From the NCBI GenBank assembly GCA_963813415.1, contig CAWEYW010000011.1, forward strand, positions 186,001-250,000: DNA of 64,000 nucleotides, given 5' to 3'. Both the position numbers and the translations under genes were made by a program. Source of the DNA: CAIWHR01 sp963813415 (GTDB taxonomy: Bacteria > Pseudomonadota > Gammaproteobacteria > Burkholderiales > Casimicrobiaceae). Positions 26,618 through 35,521 of the stretch are shown one piece after another. Positions within the stretch are counted from its first letter, which is position 1, and each line of letters starts with the position of its first letter. The notes beneath the pieces were generated by a model. It was not told the origin of the DNA. It was given only the letters and a program-made list of their open reading frames with translations, and searched no databases.

Positions 26618-28105
26618 TCACAACCCGAGTTCTTTCCATCGTGCATCGACACGCGCTTTCACCGCCGCATCCATGGTGATCGGCCGTCCCCACGCGCGGG
26701 TTGTTTCGCCCGGCCACTTGTTGGTCGCGTCGATCCCCATCTTCGAGCCGAGGCCCGACACCGGCGACGCGAAGTCGAGATAGTCGATCGGCGTCGATTC
26801 GACCAGCAACGTGTCGCGCGCGGGGTCGACGCGCGTGGTCCACGCCCACACCACTTCCTTCCAGTTGCGGATGTCGATGTCGTCGTCGGTGACGATGATG
26901 ATCTTCGTGTACATGAACTGCCGCAGGAAGCTCCACACGCCGAACATCACGCGCTTGGCGTGACCGGGGTACTGCTTTTTCAGCGCGACCACCGCCAGCC
27001 GGTACGAGCACCCTTCCGGCGGCAGGTAGAAATCGGCGATCTCCGGAAACTGCTTCTGCAGCAGCGGCACGAATACTTCGTTCAGCGCCACGCCGAGCAC
27101 GGCCGGCTCGTCCGGCGGCTTGCCCGTATAGGTCGAGTGGTAGATCGGGTCGCGGCGCATCGTGATGCGCGCGATCGTGAGGACCGGAAAGCGCTCGACC
27201 TCGTTGTAGTACCCCGTGTGGTCACCGAACGGGCCTTCGGGCGCCGTCTCGTATCCGCTGGCATCACCCGCATCCGGCTGCAGGAAGCCTTCGAGCACGA
27301 TCTCCGTCGACGCGGGGACCTGCAGGTCGTGCGACAGGCACTTGACGATCTCGGTGCGCGACCCGCGCAGGAGGCCTGCGAACTGGTACTCCGACAGCGT
27401 GTCGGGCACCGGCGTGACCCCGCCAAGGATCGTTGCCGGATCGGCGCCGAGTGCCACGGCGACCGGGAAGGGCGTGCCCGGATGAAGCCGCGCGTGATCG
27501 CGAAAATCGAGCGCGCCGCCGCGATGTGCAAGCCAGCGCATGATCACCTTGTTGCGCCCGATCACCTGCTGGCGATAGATGCCGAGGTTCTGGCGCGTCT
27601 TCTCCGGCCCGCGCGTCACCGTAAGGCCCCAGGTGATGAGCGCACCCGCGTCGTCGGGCCAGCACGTCTGCACCGGCAGGCGCCCGAGATCGACGTCGTC
27701 GCCTTCCCAGACGATCTCCTGGCAGGGCCCGCTGCCGCGCAGCTTGGGCGCCATGTTGAGCACCTGCATGAGCACGGGGCGCGTGTTCTGCCACGCATCG
27801 CGCAGGCCCTTGGGCGGTTCGGGCTCCTTCAGGAACGCGAGCAGCGTGCCGACCTCCCGCAACGCCGCCGTGGATGTCTGGCCCATGCCGAGGGCCACGC
27901 GCTGCGGGGTGCCGAAGAGGTTGGCGAGCACCGGGATCGAATGCCCCTTGGGCCGCTCGAAGAGGAGTGCGGGGCCGCCCGCACGCAGCACCCGATCGCA
28001 GATCTCCGTCATCTCGAGATGCGGATCGACCTCTGCGCCGACGCGCCGCAGCTCGCCGCGTGAGGCGAGCTGCTGCATGAAGTCGCGCAGGTCGGTGTAC
28101 TTCAT
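26618..28105 (-). CDS. ubiD: 4-hydroxy-3-polyprenylbenzoate decarboxylase UbiD
   Basis: The prenylated-FMN-dependent decarboxylase of ubiquinone synthesis. It has 495 residues with the UbiD layout: MKYTDLRDFMQQLASRGEL at the start, EVDPHLEMTEI, then EGPFGDHTGYY carrying the conserved Glu region, and TDDDIDIRNWKEVVWAW near the end. ATG 28105 is chosen because homology begins there, although the frame is open to 28282. It has no UbiX partner in the window. It acts downstream of UbiA, encoded 2.4 kb away. Confidence 0.95.
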   Translation of the reverse strand: MKYTDLRDFMQQLASRGELRRVGAEVDPHLEMTEICDRVLRAGGPALLFERPKGHSIPVLANLFGTPQRVALGMGQTSTAALREVGTLLAFLKEPEPPKGLRDAWQNTRPVLMQVLNMAPKLRGSGPCQEIVWEGDDVDLGRLPVQTCWPDDAGALITWGLTVTRGPEKTRQNLGIYRQQVIGRNKVIMRWLAHRGGALDFRDHARLHPGTPFPVAVALGADPATILGGVTPVPDTLSEYQFAGLLRGSRTEIVKCLSHDLQVPASTEIVLEGFLQPDAGDASGYETAPEGPFGDHTGYYNEVERFPVLTIARITMRRDPIYHSTYTGKPPDEPAVLGVALNEVFVPLLQKQFPEIADFYLPPEGCSYRLAVVALKKQYPGHAKRVMFGVWSFLRQFMYTKIIIVTDDDIDIRNWKEVVWAWTTRVDPARDTLLVESTPIDYLDFASPVSGLGSKMGIDATNKWPGETTRAWGRPITMDAAVKARVDARWKELGL

Positions 28106-28359
28106 GAGGCCGCTCTCAGGCCACGGCCCGCGGCACAGGGAGCCCGGCCATGCTGCCGGCCCGGCAACGCTGCCAGTTTCGGCCAGGGACGGCGCAGGCA
28201 ATTGGCGAGCTCGATCGGCATGACGACTCCTCCGTGCTTGAAAAGGGGCTCGCGCCATTCGACGTGGTTCGACGTGCGGCATCCTACGTGCCGCATTCTA
28301 CTTGGCGGCGCCTGCCACACCGCACCGTTGATCACGCAGCGAGGCTCTACAATGCGGCG

Positions 28360-29637
28360 ATGGAGATCACCGCCCCGCCAGGCGTGCACGATGGTCGCTT
28401 CGTCGCTGCGCGACGCGTCGTCTTCTGCATCGTGCTCGCGAGCTACGTGCTGTCGTTCTTCCACCGCACCGCGCCGGCTGCGATCGCCGGCGAGCTGACC
28501 CGCGCGTTCTCCATCAGCGGTGCCGTGCTCGGCACCCTCGCTGCAACCTACTTCTATGTCTACACGCTGCTGCAGATCCCGGTCGGCGTGCTGGCCGACA
28601 CCCTGGGACCACGGCGGATCGTCACCGTCGGATCGCTCATTGCGGCGGTCGGGTCGTTCGCCTTCGCGCTCGCGCCGGTGTGGGAAGTGGCGGCGCTCGG
28701 GCGCACGCTGGTCGGCATGGGCGTGGCCGTCGCCTTCATCGCCATCCTCAAGGTCAATGCCGTCTGGTTTCCGGCCAGCCGCTTCGCGACCGTGAACGGC
28801 GCGACCATGTTTGCCGGGAATCTGGGAGCCGTCGTCGCGGGCGCGCCCCTCGCCTGGATCGTGACCCAGACGTCGTGGCGCGTCGTGTTCGTGGGTTTGG
28901 GCGTGCTGTCCCTGGCGATCGCGGTCGCCACATGGCTCAAGGTGCGCGACCGCCCCGAGGACCTTGGCTTCGCACCGGTGCATGCGCCGCCTGCATCCGG
29001 CAACCGCATGCCATGGCGCGAGGCGCTCGCGAAGGTGTTGCGCAATCCCGCGACGTGGCCGGGCTTCTTCGTCAACATGGGCGTCGCCGGCACGTACTTG
29101 GCATTCGCGGGATTGTGGTCGGTGCCGTTTCTGCAGGACGTCTACGGCATGCCGCGCGTGCTCGCCGCACAGCACTCGAGCGCGCTGCTGCTCGGGGTCG
29201 CGATCGGGTCGATGATCGTCGGCATGCTGTCGGACCGGCTGCACAATCGGCGCGACGTGATGCGCGCGTACACGTTGCTCTACGCGCTTTCCTGGCTGCC
29301 CTGGCTGCTGCAGGTGCACTGGCCCGCGCCGGCGACGCTGGCGTGGTGCTTCCTCATGGGCCTGCTGATCCCCGGATTCGTGCTGACCTGGACGGTCGCC
29401 AAGGAAGTCAACCGACCGGAGCATTCCGGCATCGCCACCAGCGTGGTGAACGTCGGCATCTTTCTGGGCACCGGCATCCTGCAGCCGCTGGTTGGCTGGG
29501 TGCTCGATCGCGGCCGGGCGAGCGGCGATCTTGCGCTCGCCTGGGAGCACGCGATCATGATCTTCGCCGGTGCGGCCGCCTTCGGCGCCGCCTGTGCATG
29601 GCTGGTGCGCGAAAGCGCGCCGCAACGCCGCGCGTGA
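28360..29637 (+). CDS. MFS transporter
   Basis: A 425-residue major facilitator with 12 predicted hydrophobic segments and the loop motif GVLADTLGPRRIV between helices 2 and 3. N-terminal text VLSFFHRTAPAAIAGELTRAF resembles the anion:cation symporter/nitrate-sugar-phosphate branch. The substrate cannot be told. ATG 28360 is used because the frame upstream lacks membrane or conserved character. It diverges from ubiD across about 250 bases with no other gene. Confidence 0.87.
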   Translation: MEITAPPGVHDGRFVAARRVVFCIVLASYVLSFFHRTAPAAIAGELTRAFSISGAVLGTLAATYFYVYTLLQIPVGVLADTLGPRRIVTVGSLIAAVGSFAFALAPVWEVAALGRTLVGMGVAVAFIAILKVNAVWFPASRFATVNGATMFAGNLGAVVAGAPLAWIVTQTSWRVVFVGLGVLSLAIAVATWLKVRDRPEDLGFAPVHAPPASGNRMPWREALAKVLRNPATWPGFFVNMGVAGTYLAFAGLWSVPFLQDVYGMPRVLAAQHSSALLLGVAIGSMIVGMLSDRLHNRRDVMRAYTLLYALSWLPWLLQVHWPAPATLAWCFLMGLLIPGFVLTWTVAKEVNRPEHSGIATSVVNVGIFLGTGILQPLVGWVLDRGRASGDLALAWEHAIMIFAGAAAFGAACAWLVRESAPQRRA

Positions 29638-29641
29638 CGCC

Positions 29642-30427
29642 TCAGATCACCGGGTTCGCGCCACCGTCCACCGGCACGATCGCGCCCGTGACGTAGCTCG
29701 CCAGCGGCGAGGCGAGGAACAGCGCCACGCGCGCGACCTCCTCGGCGGTGGCGTAACGGCCGAGCGGGATCTTCGCTTCTCCTCGCGTACGGAGGTCCGC
29801 TTCGGAGAGGCCCGTGGCGCGCGCCTCGGCGGCGAGTCCCTGCTGCACGCGCTCGGTGAGCGTCGCGCTGGGGTTGATGCCGTTGATGCGAATGCCGCTG
29901 CGGCCGTACGCATTGGCGAGGCCGGTCGTGGCGAGCATCAGCGCCGCGTTGGCGGCACCGCCCGGGAGGTGCACGGGGTTGCCGACCTTGCCGCCCATGC
30001 CGATGATGTTGACGATCGCGCCGCGGCCGCGCTCGACCATGCCTGGCAGCACCGCATCCATGGCATGGATGTACGTGAAGTACTTCGCGTCCATGGCCGC
30101 GTGCCAGGCTTCGGCGTTGAGCTCCTTCGGTGGATAGCGGCGTGCCGCGCCGGCGGAATTGACGAGCACTTCGATCGGACCCAGCGCATCTTCCGCTTCG
30201 GCGACGGCGCGCTGCGCCTGTGCCGCGTCGCGCAGATCGGCTTCGATCGCGATCGCCCGGATACCGGCGAGCCGGGCCATCGCCGTGTCGAGATTCGTGC
30301 GGCTGCGCGACACGATGGCCACGCGCGCGCCCTCGGCTGCGAACGCCTCGGCGCAGGCGAGACCGATGCCTTTGCTGCCGCCCGTGACGAGCACCGGACG
30401 GTCGGTGAAATCGAGGTTCATGCTCAT
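29642..30427 (-). CDS. SDR-fold protein with degenerate active site
   Basis: A 261-residue Rossmann protein with an intact cofactor motif (TGGSKGIG, residues 15-22), NSAG (90-93) and C-terminal VDGGANPVI, so it belongs to the SDR family. By alignment to classical SDRs, however, the catalytic residues are replaced: Ser by Gly143, Tyr by Gly156 (in LPGGAANAAL) and Lys by Asn160; the tetrad Asn position also reads Lys. ATG 30427 follows AAAGGGGCAG; a second ATG lies at 30421. It is downstream of ubiA on the same strand, 64 bases away. Usual annotation would be 3-oxoacyl-ACP reductase, which the missing residues do not support. Confidence 0.85.
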   Translation of the reverse strand: MSMNLDFTDRPVLVTGGSKGIGLACAEAFAAEGARVAIVSRSRTNLDTAMARLAGIRAIAIEADLRDAAQAQRAVAEAEDALGPIEVLVNSAGAARRYPPKELNAEAWHAAMDAKYFTYIHAMDAVLPGMVERGRGAIVNIIGMGGKVGNPVHLPGGAANAALMLATTGLANAYGRSGIRINGINPSATLTERVQQGLAAEARATGLSEADLRTRGEAKIPLGRYATAEEVARVALFLASPLASYVTGAIVPVDGGANPVI

Positions 30428-30491
30428 CGTGCTGCCCCTTTGTCTGGATTGTTCGCGCCCGCAACGGGCAGCGCGATGGCGGTGGCCCGGG

Positions 30492-31454
30492 TCACGGCAC
30501 GCGCGGCCACGCCGAAAGCCGCGTGCCGAAATCGGCAACGATGCCGGCGAATACCGCCAGTCCCAGCCAGTGGTTGTGCAGGAACGCGCGGAAGCAGCCT
30601 TCACGCGTGCGGTCGTGGATCATCCACCCGTGCCACAGCGCAATGAGCGATGCCGCACCGAGGCCCGCGTAATAGTACGGGCCGAAAAAGCGCGTCCTGC
30701 CCACCCAGACCATGCCGGCGACGTAGACCGCGTAACACAGCATCACGGCCACGACATCGAACCGGCCGAAGAAGATCGCCGACGTCCTCAGCCCGAGGCG
30801 CAGGTCGTCATCGCGATCGACCATCGCATACTCGGTGTCGTACGCGATGACCCAGAAGAAGTTGATCAGCAGCAGCCACCACGCCAGCGGCACCGAGTCG
30901 TCGAACACCGCGGCGAAGGCCATCGGAATCCCGAAGGAGAAGGCGAGCCCGAGAAATGCCTGCGGCAGCGCGAAGAACCGCTTCGTGAACGGATACACCA
31001 CGGAGATGACCACGGCCGGCAGCGAGAGCAGGACCGTCGTGCGATTGGTGGCGAGCACGAGCAGGAAGGCAAGGAAGGCGAGTACCGCCGCGACGAGCAG
31101 CGCTTCCCACGGCGCGATCGCGCCGGTGGCGAGCGGCCGCTCCGCGGTGCGCTTCACGTGCGGATCGAAGTGCCGGTCGGCCCAGTCGTTCATCGCGCAG
31201 CCGGCGGAACGCATGAGCAGCGTACCCATGGTGAACACGATGAGCTGCAGCAGCGTAGGCCGTCCTGCGGCGGCGATCCACAAGGCGGACAGCGTCGGCC
31301 ACAGGAGCAGCAGCGTGCCGATCGGCTTGTCCAGGCGGACGAGTCGCTCGTACAGATCGAGGCGGCGGGCCACGCGCGTGCGCAGCGGCACCTGTGCGAT
31401 GTCGCGCAAGCCGCCAGCCGGTTGCGGCCCCGGTCCCGGCATGTGACCGCTCAT
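30492..31454 (-). CDS. ubiA: 4-hydroxybenzoate polyprenyltransferase UbiA
   Basis: Integral membrane prenyltransferase that attaches the polyprenyl tail to 4-hydroxybenzoate in ubiquinone synthesis. Both Asp-rich motifs are seen: NDWADRHFD (near 88) and DTEYAMVDRDDD (near 205), with 8-9 membrane segments. The start ATG 31454 overlaps the stop of the upstream epimerase-like gene; ATG 31442 is an alternative. 320 residues, of which about the first 25 are a variable polar extension. Confidence 0.95.
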   Translation of the reverse strand: MSGHMPGPGPQPAGGLRDIAQVPLRTRVARRLDLYERLVRLDKPIGTLLLLWPTLSALWIAAAGRPTLLQLIVFTMGTLLMRSAGCAMNDWADRHFDPHVKRTAERPLATGAIAPWEALLVAAVLAFLAFLLVLATNRTTVLLSLPAVVISVVYPFTKRFFALPQAFLGLAFSFGIPMAFAAVFDDSVPLAWWLLLINFFWVIAYDTEYAMVDRDDDLRLGLRTSAIFFGRFDVVAVMLCYAVYVAGMVWVGRTRFFGPYYYAGLGAASLIALWHGWMIHDRTREGCFRAFLHNHWLGLAVFAGIVADFGTRLSAWPRVP

Positions 31455-32395
31455 AGCGGCAGCGCCAGTTGCTTCTTCAGGTCGCGCGGTGCGATTTCCG
31501 CGAGCAGCCGCTGCGGCGTCGCATACCGAAGAACGACACGCAGCTCGCGCTTCATGCGCGCATTCGACAGGCGGCGCGATTCGCTCATGAACGACAGCAG
31601 CATCGGCGCGATCCGGTGCTCCGCCTCCTCCCAGGAAACGCGTGGCGGCCGAGGCAGGTGGAACGCGTCGGCGACGGCATCGAACCAGCCGCCCATCTTG
31701 AGCTCCGCGTCATCGCTCACGTTGTACGCGCGGTTGGGCAGCCCACGGAAGAGCGCAGCGACCGTGGCGCGGGCGAGGTCGTCGGCGTGGATGTGATTGG
31801 TGAACACGTCCTGATCGGCAGCCAGCACCGGCGTGCCCTGCCGGATGCGTTCCAGGGGAAGCCGTGTGGCGGTATAGATCCCCGGTGCGCGCAGGATGGC
31901 GAGCTTCACGCCCGTGCGCGCGGCCCATGTGCGCAGCAGGTCCTCCGCGGCGACGCGCCGGCGCGCGCGCGGCGTGTGCGCACGGCGCGGGCGGCGCTCG
32001 TCGATGCGGGCACCGGCACAATCGCCGTAGACGCCGGACGTGGAGATGTACACCAATCGCTGTGGTACGGTGCGGGCCCGCGTGAGAGCGGCGACCAGAT
32101 GGCGGGTGCGCGGATCGTCGCGGCCCTCGCCCGGTGGCGGCGCGAAGTGCAGCACGGCGAACGGTGCAGCGCGCAGGCGCCGCAGCGTCGCCAAGCGATC
32201 GAGGTCGCCAAGAACCGGAATGACCCCGTGAGCGCGCAGTCGCGCCACTTCGTCGGCCCGGCGCGTGAGACCATAGAGCCTGACCTTGTGCCGCAGAAGG
32301 TCGGCGGTGCGCAACGCGATATCCCCGCAACCGATCAGCAGTACCCGGATCACCGTCGTCTCGCCCGCTCGAGGCACCGCGCCAGACTGGCGCAT
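31451..32395 (-). CDS. NAD-dependent epimerase/dehydratase-family protein (YeeZ-like)
   Basis: An extended-SDR Rossmann protein: VIRVLLIGCGDIALR at the N-terminus, VYISTSGVYGD near 110, then AILRAPGIYT and FTNHIHADDLARATVAAL. The typical YxxxK is not evident (it has RRRVAAED there), so a non-redox or divergent role is possible. The start may be ATG 32395 (314 residues) or GTG 32353, just before the Rossmann strand. It is translationally coupled to ubiA. Orthologues often sit near ubiA or AscD-type genes in Betaproteobacteria, but the function is unknown. Confidence 0.83.
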   Translation of the reverse strand: MRQSGAVPRAGETTVIRVLLIGCGDIALRTADLLRHKVRLYGLTRRADEVARLRAHGVIPVLGDLDRLATLRRLRAAPFAVLHFAPPPGEGRDDPRTRHLVAALTRARTVPQRLVYISTSGVYGDCAGARIDERRPRRAHTPRARRRVAAEDLLRTWAARTGVKLAILRAPGIYTATRLPLERIRQGTPVLAADQDVFTNHIHADDLARATVAALFRGLPNRAYNVSDDAELKMGGWFDAVADAFHLPRPPRVSWEEAEHRIAPMLLSFMSESRRLSNARMKRELRVVLRYATPQRLLAEIAPRDLKKQLALPL

Positions 32396-32442
32396 CCACC
32401 ACCGCGCGAACGCGCGGCGTCATCGATCGATGCCCTTTCCGA

Positions 32443-33471
32443 ATGCCGCACCAGATTACCATAAAGCCCAGTGACCACTCGTTCACCTGCGAGGAGGACA
32501 CCACCATCCTGCAGGCGGCAATGGCCGCCGATCTCATGCTGCCGTACGGCTGCCGTAACGGCGCCTGCGGCACGTGCAAGGGCCTCATCCTGTCCGGGGA
32601 CGTGGACTACGGCGAGCACCAGGCTTCGACGCTGACCGACGAAGAGAAGCGCCGCGGCCTGGCACTGTTCTGCTGCGCGCGGCCGCGCACCGATGTCGTC
32701 ATCGAGGTCAAGGAAGTGCGGCGCGTGGGCGACCTGCAGATCAAGCGACTGCCGTGCCGGGTCGAGTCGATCGACAAGCCAGCCCCGGACGTCGCCATCG
32801 TCAAGCTCAAGCTGCCCGCCAACGAGCGCCTGCAATTCCTGGCCGGGCAGTACATCGACTTCCTGCTGAAGGATGGCCGCCGCCGCAGCTTCTCGCTGGC
32901 GACGCCGCCGCACGACGATGCGCTGCTCGAGCTGCACATCCGCCATGTGCCCGGGGGCGCGTTCACCGAGCAGCTGTTCACCCAGTACAAGGGCCGCGAA
33001 ATCCTGCGCTTCGAAGGGCCGCTCGGCGCGTTCTATCTGCGCGAGGAATCGGACAAGCCGATCATCTTCGTGGCGGGCGGCACCGGATTCGCCCCGATCA
33101 AGGCCATGATCGAGCACGCGCTGCACCATCGTCATCAGCGCGAGATGGTCCTGTACTGGGGCGCGCGTGCCAGGCGCGACCTGTACATGCCGCATCTGCC
33201 GGGCCAGTGGCAGCGCGATCACGCGAACTTCACGTTCATCCCGGTGCTGTCGGAGCCCGCGCCCGGCGATGCGTGGCCGGGGCGGACGGGCCTCGTGCAT
33301 CAGGCGGTGCTGGACGATTTTGCGGATCTCTCCGGTTATCAGGTGTATGCCTGTGGCGCACCGGGAATGATCGACGCGGCGCGCGCCACGTTCAGGGACC
33401 GCGGGTTGCCGGCAGACGAGTTCTACGCGGACAGCTTTACCTATGCGGCGCAGACCGAGGCACAGCGGTAG
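32443..33471 (+). CDS. AscD-like ferredoxin/flavin oxidoreductase (CDP-6-deoxy-3,4-glucoseen reductase family)
   Basis: A 342-residue electron-transfer protein. It has an N-terminal plant-type [2Fe-2S] ferredoxin domain (Cys37, Cys42, Cys45 in GCRNGACGTC, and the CC at 77-78), then an FAD domain (GRRRSFSLATPP near 144) and an NAD domain (IIFVAGGTGFAPIKAM near 206, CGAPGMID near 305). The family name comes from deoxysugar synthesis, but in Betaproteobacteria without that pathway the protein is conserved as a general NADH-dependent reductase. The partner is unknown. It diverges from the epimerase-like gene with a 47-base gap. Confidence 0.88.
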   Translation: MPHQITIKPSDHSFTCEEDTTILQAAMAADLMLPYGCRNGACGTCKGLILSGDVDYGEHQASTLTDEEKRRGLALFCCARPRTDVVIEVKEVRRVGDLQIKRLPCRVESIDKPAPDVAIVKLKLPANERLQFLAGQYIDFLLKDGRRRSFSLATPPHDDALLELHIRHVPGGAFTEQLFTQYKGREILRFEGPLGAFYLREESDKPIIFVAGGTGFAPIKAMIEHALHHRHQREMVLYWGARARRDLYMPHLPGQWQRDHANFTFIPVLSEPAPGDAWPGRTGLVHQAVLDDFADLSGYQVYACGAPGMIDAARATFRDRGLPADEFYADSFTYAAQTEAQR

Positions 33472-33472
33472 G

Positions 33473-33525
33473 GTGTGCAGGCGAGGCTTCAGTCTCGCGC
33501 AACATCGTCAGGCCGAGCCGCGACG
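33473..33525. repeat. REP-like palindromic element
   Basis: GCGAGGCTTCAGTCTCGC forms a hairpin directly after the AscD-like gene and is followed by GTCAGGCCGAGCCGCGAC. It matches the intergenic repeat family noted at 17.7, 26.5 and 39.0 kb and may act as a bidirectional terminator between convergent genes. Confidence 0.5.
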
Positions 33526-33563
33526 TGCAACACCGATGGGCGCTTGCGCGATGTCATGATCCG

Positions 33564-34202
33564 TCACGTTGGCGGCTCGACATGCAGCACGAGCTGTCGT
33601 GTCGCCGGGTCGTAACGCAGCGTCACGTCCTTGCGGATGCGGATCAGGTCGACCTCGCCGATCCGGTCGTCCGGAATGTCGGACAGGTCGATCGCCGCCG
33701 GCCGTGCGCCGGGCGCGAGCAGTGCATCGCGATCGAACACCAGCCCGCGTTCGAAGCCGGTTCCAGGCTGCGCGGACACGAAGTACGCGATGCTGTTGCT
33801 GTTCATCGGCATGCCCGGGTCGGGATCGTTGTCGGCGCGGTTCTTCATCACCGCATTGCTGGCGACCTTCGGATACCGGTTGGTCGGCTCGAGGTTGATC
33901 ACCGCCGATTCGATCCCGACGAGCACCGAGCGCGACCCCTGCATGGCCCAGGCCTCGGTCGCCGCGCCGAAGGCCCATTGGTGCACGCCGGAGCCATTGC
34001 GCGCGGCAAGCTGCGCGCCGACCGTAAAGTCGCGCAGTGGCTCGGCCGACCCGCCGATGCGCGTCACGTCGGCGCCGAAGGTGATGGCAATGCCCGGATC
34101 AGCGGGGCGCCAGATGGAGATGTAAGTCGGTGGAACGTCGGCGGCCTGGGCCAGCGAGGCCATGCCCAGCGCCAGGAGTCCTGCACGAAATATCCGGGTC
34201 AT
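33564..34202 (-). CDS. Exported protein of unknown function
   Basis: A 212-residue protein with a clear signal peptide (MTRIFRAGLLALGMASLAQA, cleavage after residue 20). The mature part is low in Cys, rich in beta-strand-like sequence and contains SVLVGIESAVINLEPTN and the Asp/Asn-rich NRADNDPDPGMPMNSNS. I do not recognise the family. The middle section is reminiscent of phage-type tail/virion hypothetical proteins, a weak impression only. It follows hemY on the same strand after 84 bases and may be separately expressed. Confidence 0.75.
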   Translation of the reverse strand: MTRIFRAGLLALGMASLAQAADVPPTYISIWRPADPGIAITFGADVTRIGGSAEPLRDFTVGAQLAARNGSGVHQWAFGAATEAWAMQGSRSVLVGIESAVINLEPTNRYPKVASNAVMKNRADNDPDPGMPMNSNSIAYFVSAQPGTGFERGLVFDRDALLAPGARPAAIDLSDIPDDRIGEVDLIRIRKDVTLRYDPATRQLVLHVEPPT

Positions 34203-34286
34203 CGCTTCCTCCAGCGGGCGCCCGGACCGCCGTTCGGCACGAGCATCGATTGCTGCGATCGCGCGACCCGATGATCGGCGAGCGCC

Positions 34287-35510
34287 TCAGCCAGGCGCGG
34301 CAACCCGCTCTTCGGGACCGTGCTCCGCCTTGAGCGCGGCGAGCGCCAGGTTGAGCGCAGCCGCAAGGTGTGCATTGGCTTCCGCGGTGCGCCCCAGCCG
34401 CACGAGGAGCTCGCCCAGGGCCACGTGCGTGGCGTACGCGTTGTCGAGCGCGAGGCTGGCTTCGAGGTACGTCTGCGCCTTGCCCCAGAGCTGCTGGCGC
34501 TGGCACAGCACGCCGAGGGCGAACAGCAGCCGCGGATCCTGATTGTGCTCGGCGAGCCAGCTTTCCGCGACCTCGAGTTGCCGCGTGGTATCGGCCGGGC
34601 GGCACTCCGCGAAGGCGACGACGAGCTCCGGGGTCCACGTGCGTTCCAGCGAGCGCGCCAGGAGATCGGCCGCTTCGCGATCCTGGCCGAGCGCCACGAA
34701 ACTGGCCGCCGCGGCGCGCGCGACCCGCGGCAATCGCTGATCCGCATCCGAAAGGCGGCTCCAGTAGCTGCGCAGTCCTGCCGCGTCGTGCCGACGCGCT
34801 TCGAGCTCGGCGGCGTGTGCAGTCGCGCGCACGACATCGGCTTCCGCGGCGCTGTAGACCTTGCGCTTCACCAGTTGATCGACCAGCGACGGCATCTCGG
34901 CGTAGCGTCCCGCAGCCTGCAGCGCCTTCAGTTCGAGGCGCAGCGCCGCCGTGTGCAATCCCGCTTCCTTGCGCAGCGCCTGCAGAATGGCCAGCGCCTC
35001 GGTCGGCTGCCCGCCGTCGAGGCGCATCTCCGCTTCCAGCATCAGGCGCGGCACGGCGAGGCTCGGCACCTGCGCATCGGCTCGCGAGAGCAGCGCCTGC
35101 GCCGCGCCGTAGTCACGGGTTTCGATGGCACCGCGTGCCGCAACCAGTGCGGCGATCCCGGACGACTGCGGTACGGCCAGCGCTTCCTCGGCCAGACGCC
35201 GCGCGCGCCCATAGCGGCCTTCGAGCAAGGCCACGACGGCGGCATCCTGACGCCCGCGTGCCCGGTCGAGTTGTTGCCGGCGCCGGAGGGCGCGCACCTG
35301 GCCCGGCAGCGCCACCGCTCGCTGCACGAGGCGAATGCCTGCGTACAGGCCGAAGAATCCCAGCAGGACGAGCAGGAGGAGCAGATTGAGTGAGAGCTCC
35401 ACCCGATACGGCGGCGCGACGAACAGCGCGTAACCGTTGGTGAGCCGAAGCGCGAGGGCAATGCCAACCGCGGCGGCCGCCAGCAACAGGAACCAGAAGA
35501 GCGCGCGCAC
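34287..35510 (-). CDS. hemY: HemY, TPR-containing inner-membrane protein
   Basis: A 407-residue protein with two N-terminal membrane helices (about 3-22 and 41-64) followed by TPR-like helical repeats (RARRLAEEALAVPQSSG, EALAILQALRKEAG and the final NAYATHVALGELLVRLGRTAEANAHL). This is the HemY_N/TPR architecture of the protein encoded after hemX in the proteobacterial haem cluster; it is distinct from protoporphyrinogen oxidase HemY of Gram-positives. Its biochemical role is not settled. It starts 11 bases after hemX. Confidence 0.92.
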   Translation of the reverse strand: MRALFWFLLLAAAAVGIALALRLTNGYALFVAPPYRVELSLNLLLLLVLLGFFGLYAGIRLVQRAVALPGQVRALRRRQQLDRARGRQDAAVVALLEGRYGRARRLAEEALAVPQSSGIAALVAARGAIETRDYGAAQALLSRADAQVPSLAVPRLMLEAEMRLDGGQPTEALAILQALRKEAGLHTAALRLELKALQAAGRYAEMPSLVDQLVKRKVYSAAEADVVRATAHAAELEARRHDAAGLRSYWSRLSDADQRLPRVARAAAASFVALGQDREAADLLARSLERTWTPELVVAFAECRPADTTRQLEVAESWLAEHNQDPRLLFALGVLCQRQQLWGKAQTYLEASLALDNAYATHVALGELLVRLGRTAEANAHLAAALNLALAALKAEHGPEERVAAPG

Positions 35511-35521
35511 GGGAATCCCGG

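Noticed and set aside
28106..28359. N-terminal extensions of ubiD (to 28282) and the MFS gene (to 28150)
   Set aside because: The two extensions overlap each other on opposite strands and contain no conserved sequence; internal starts fit the families.
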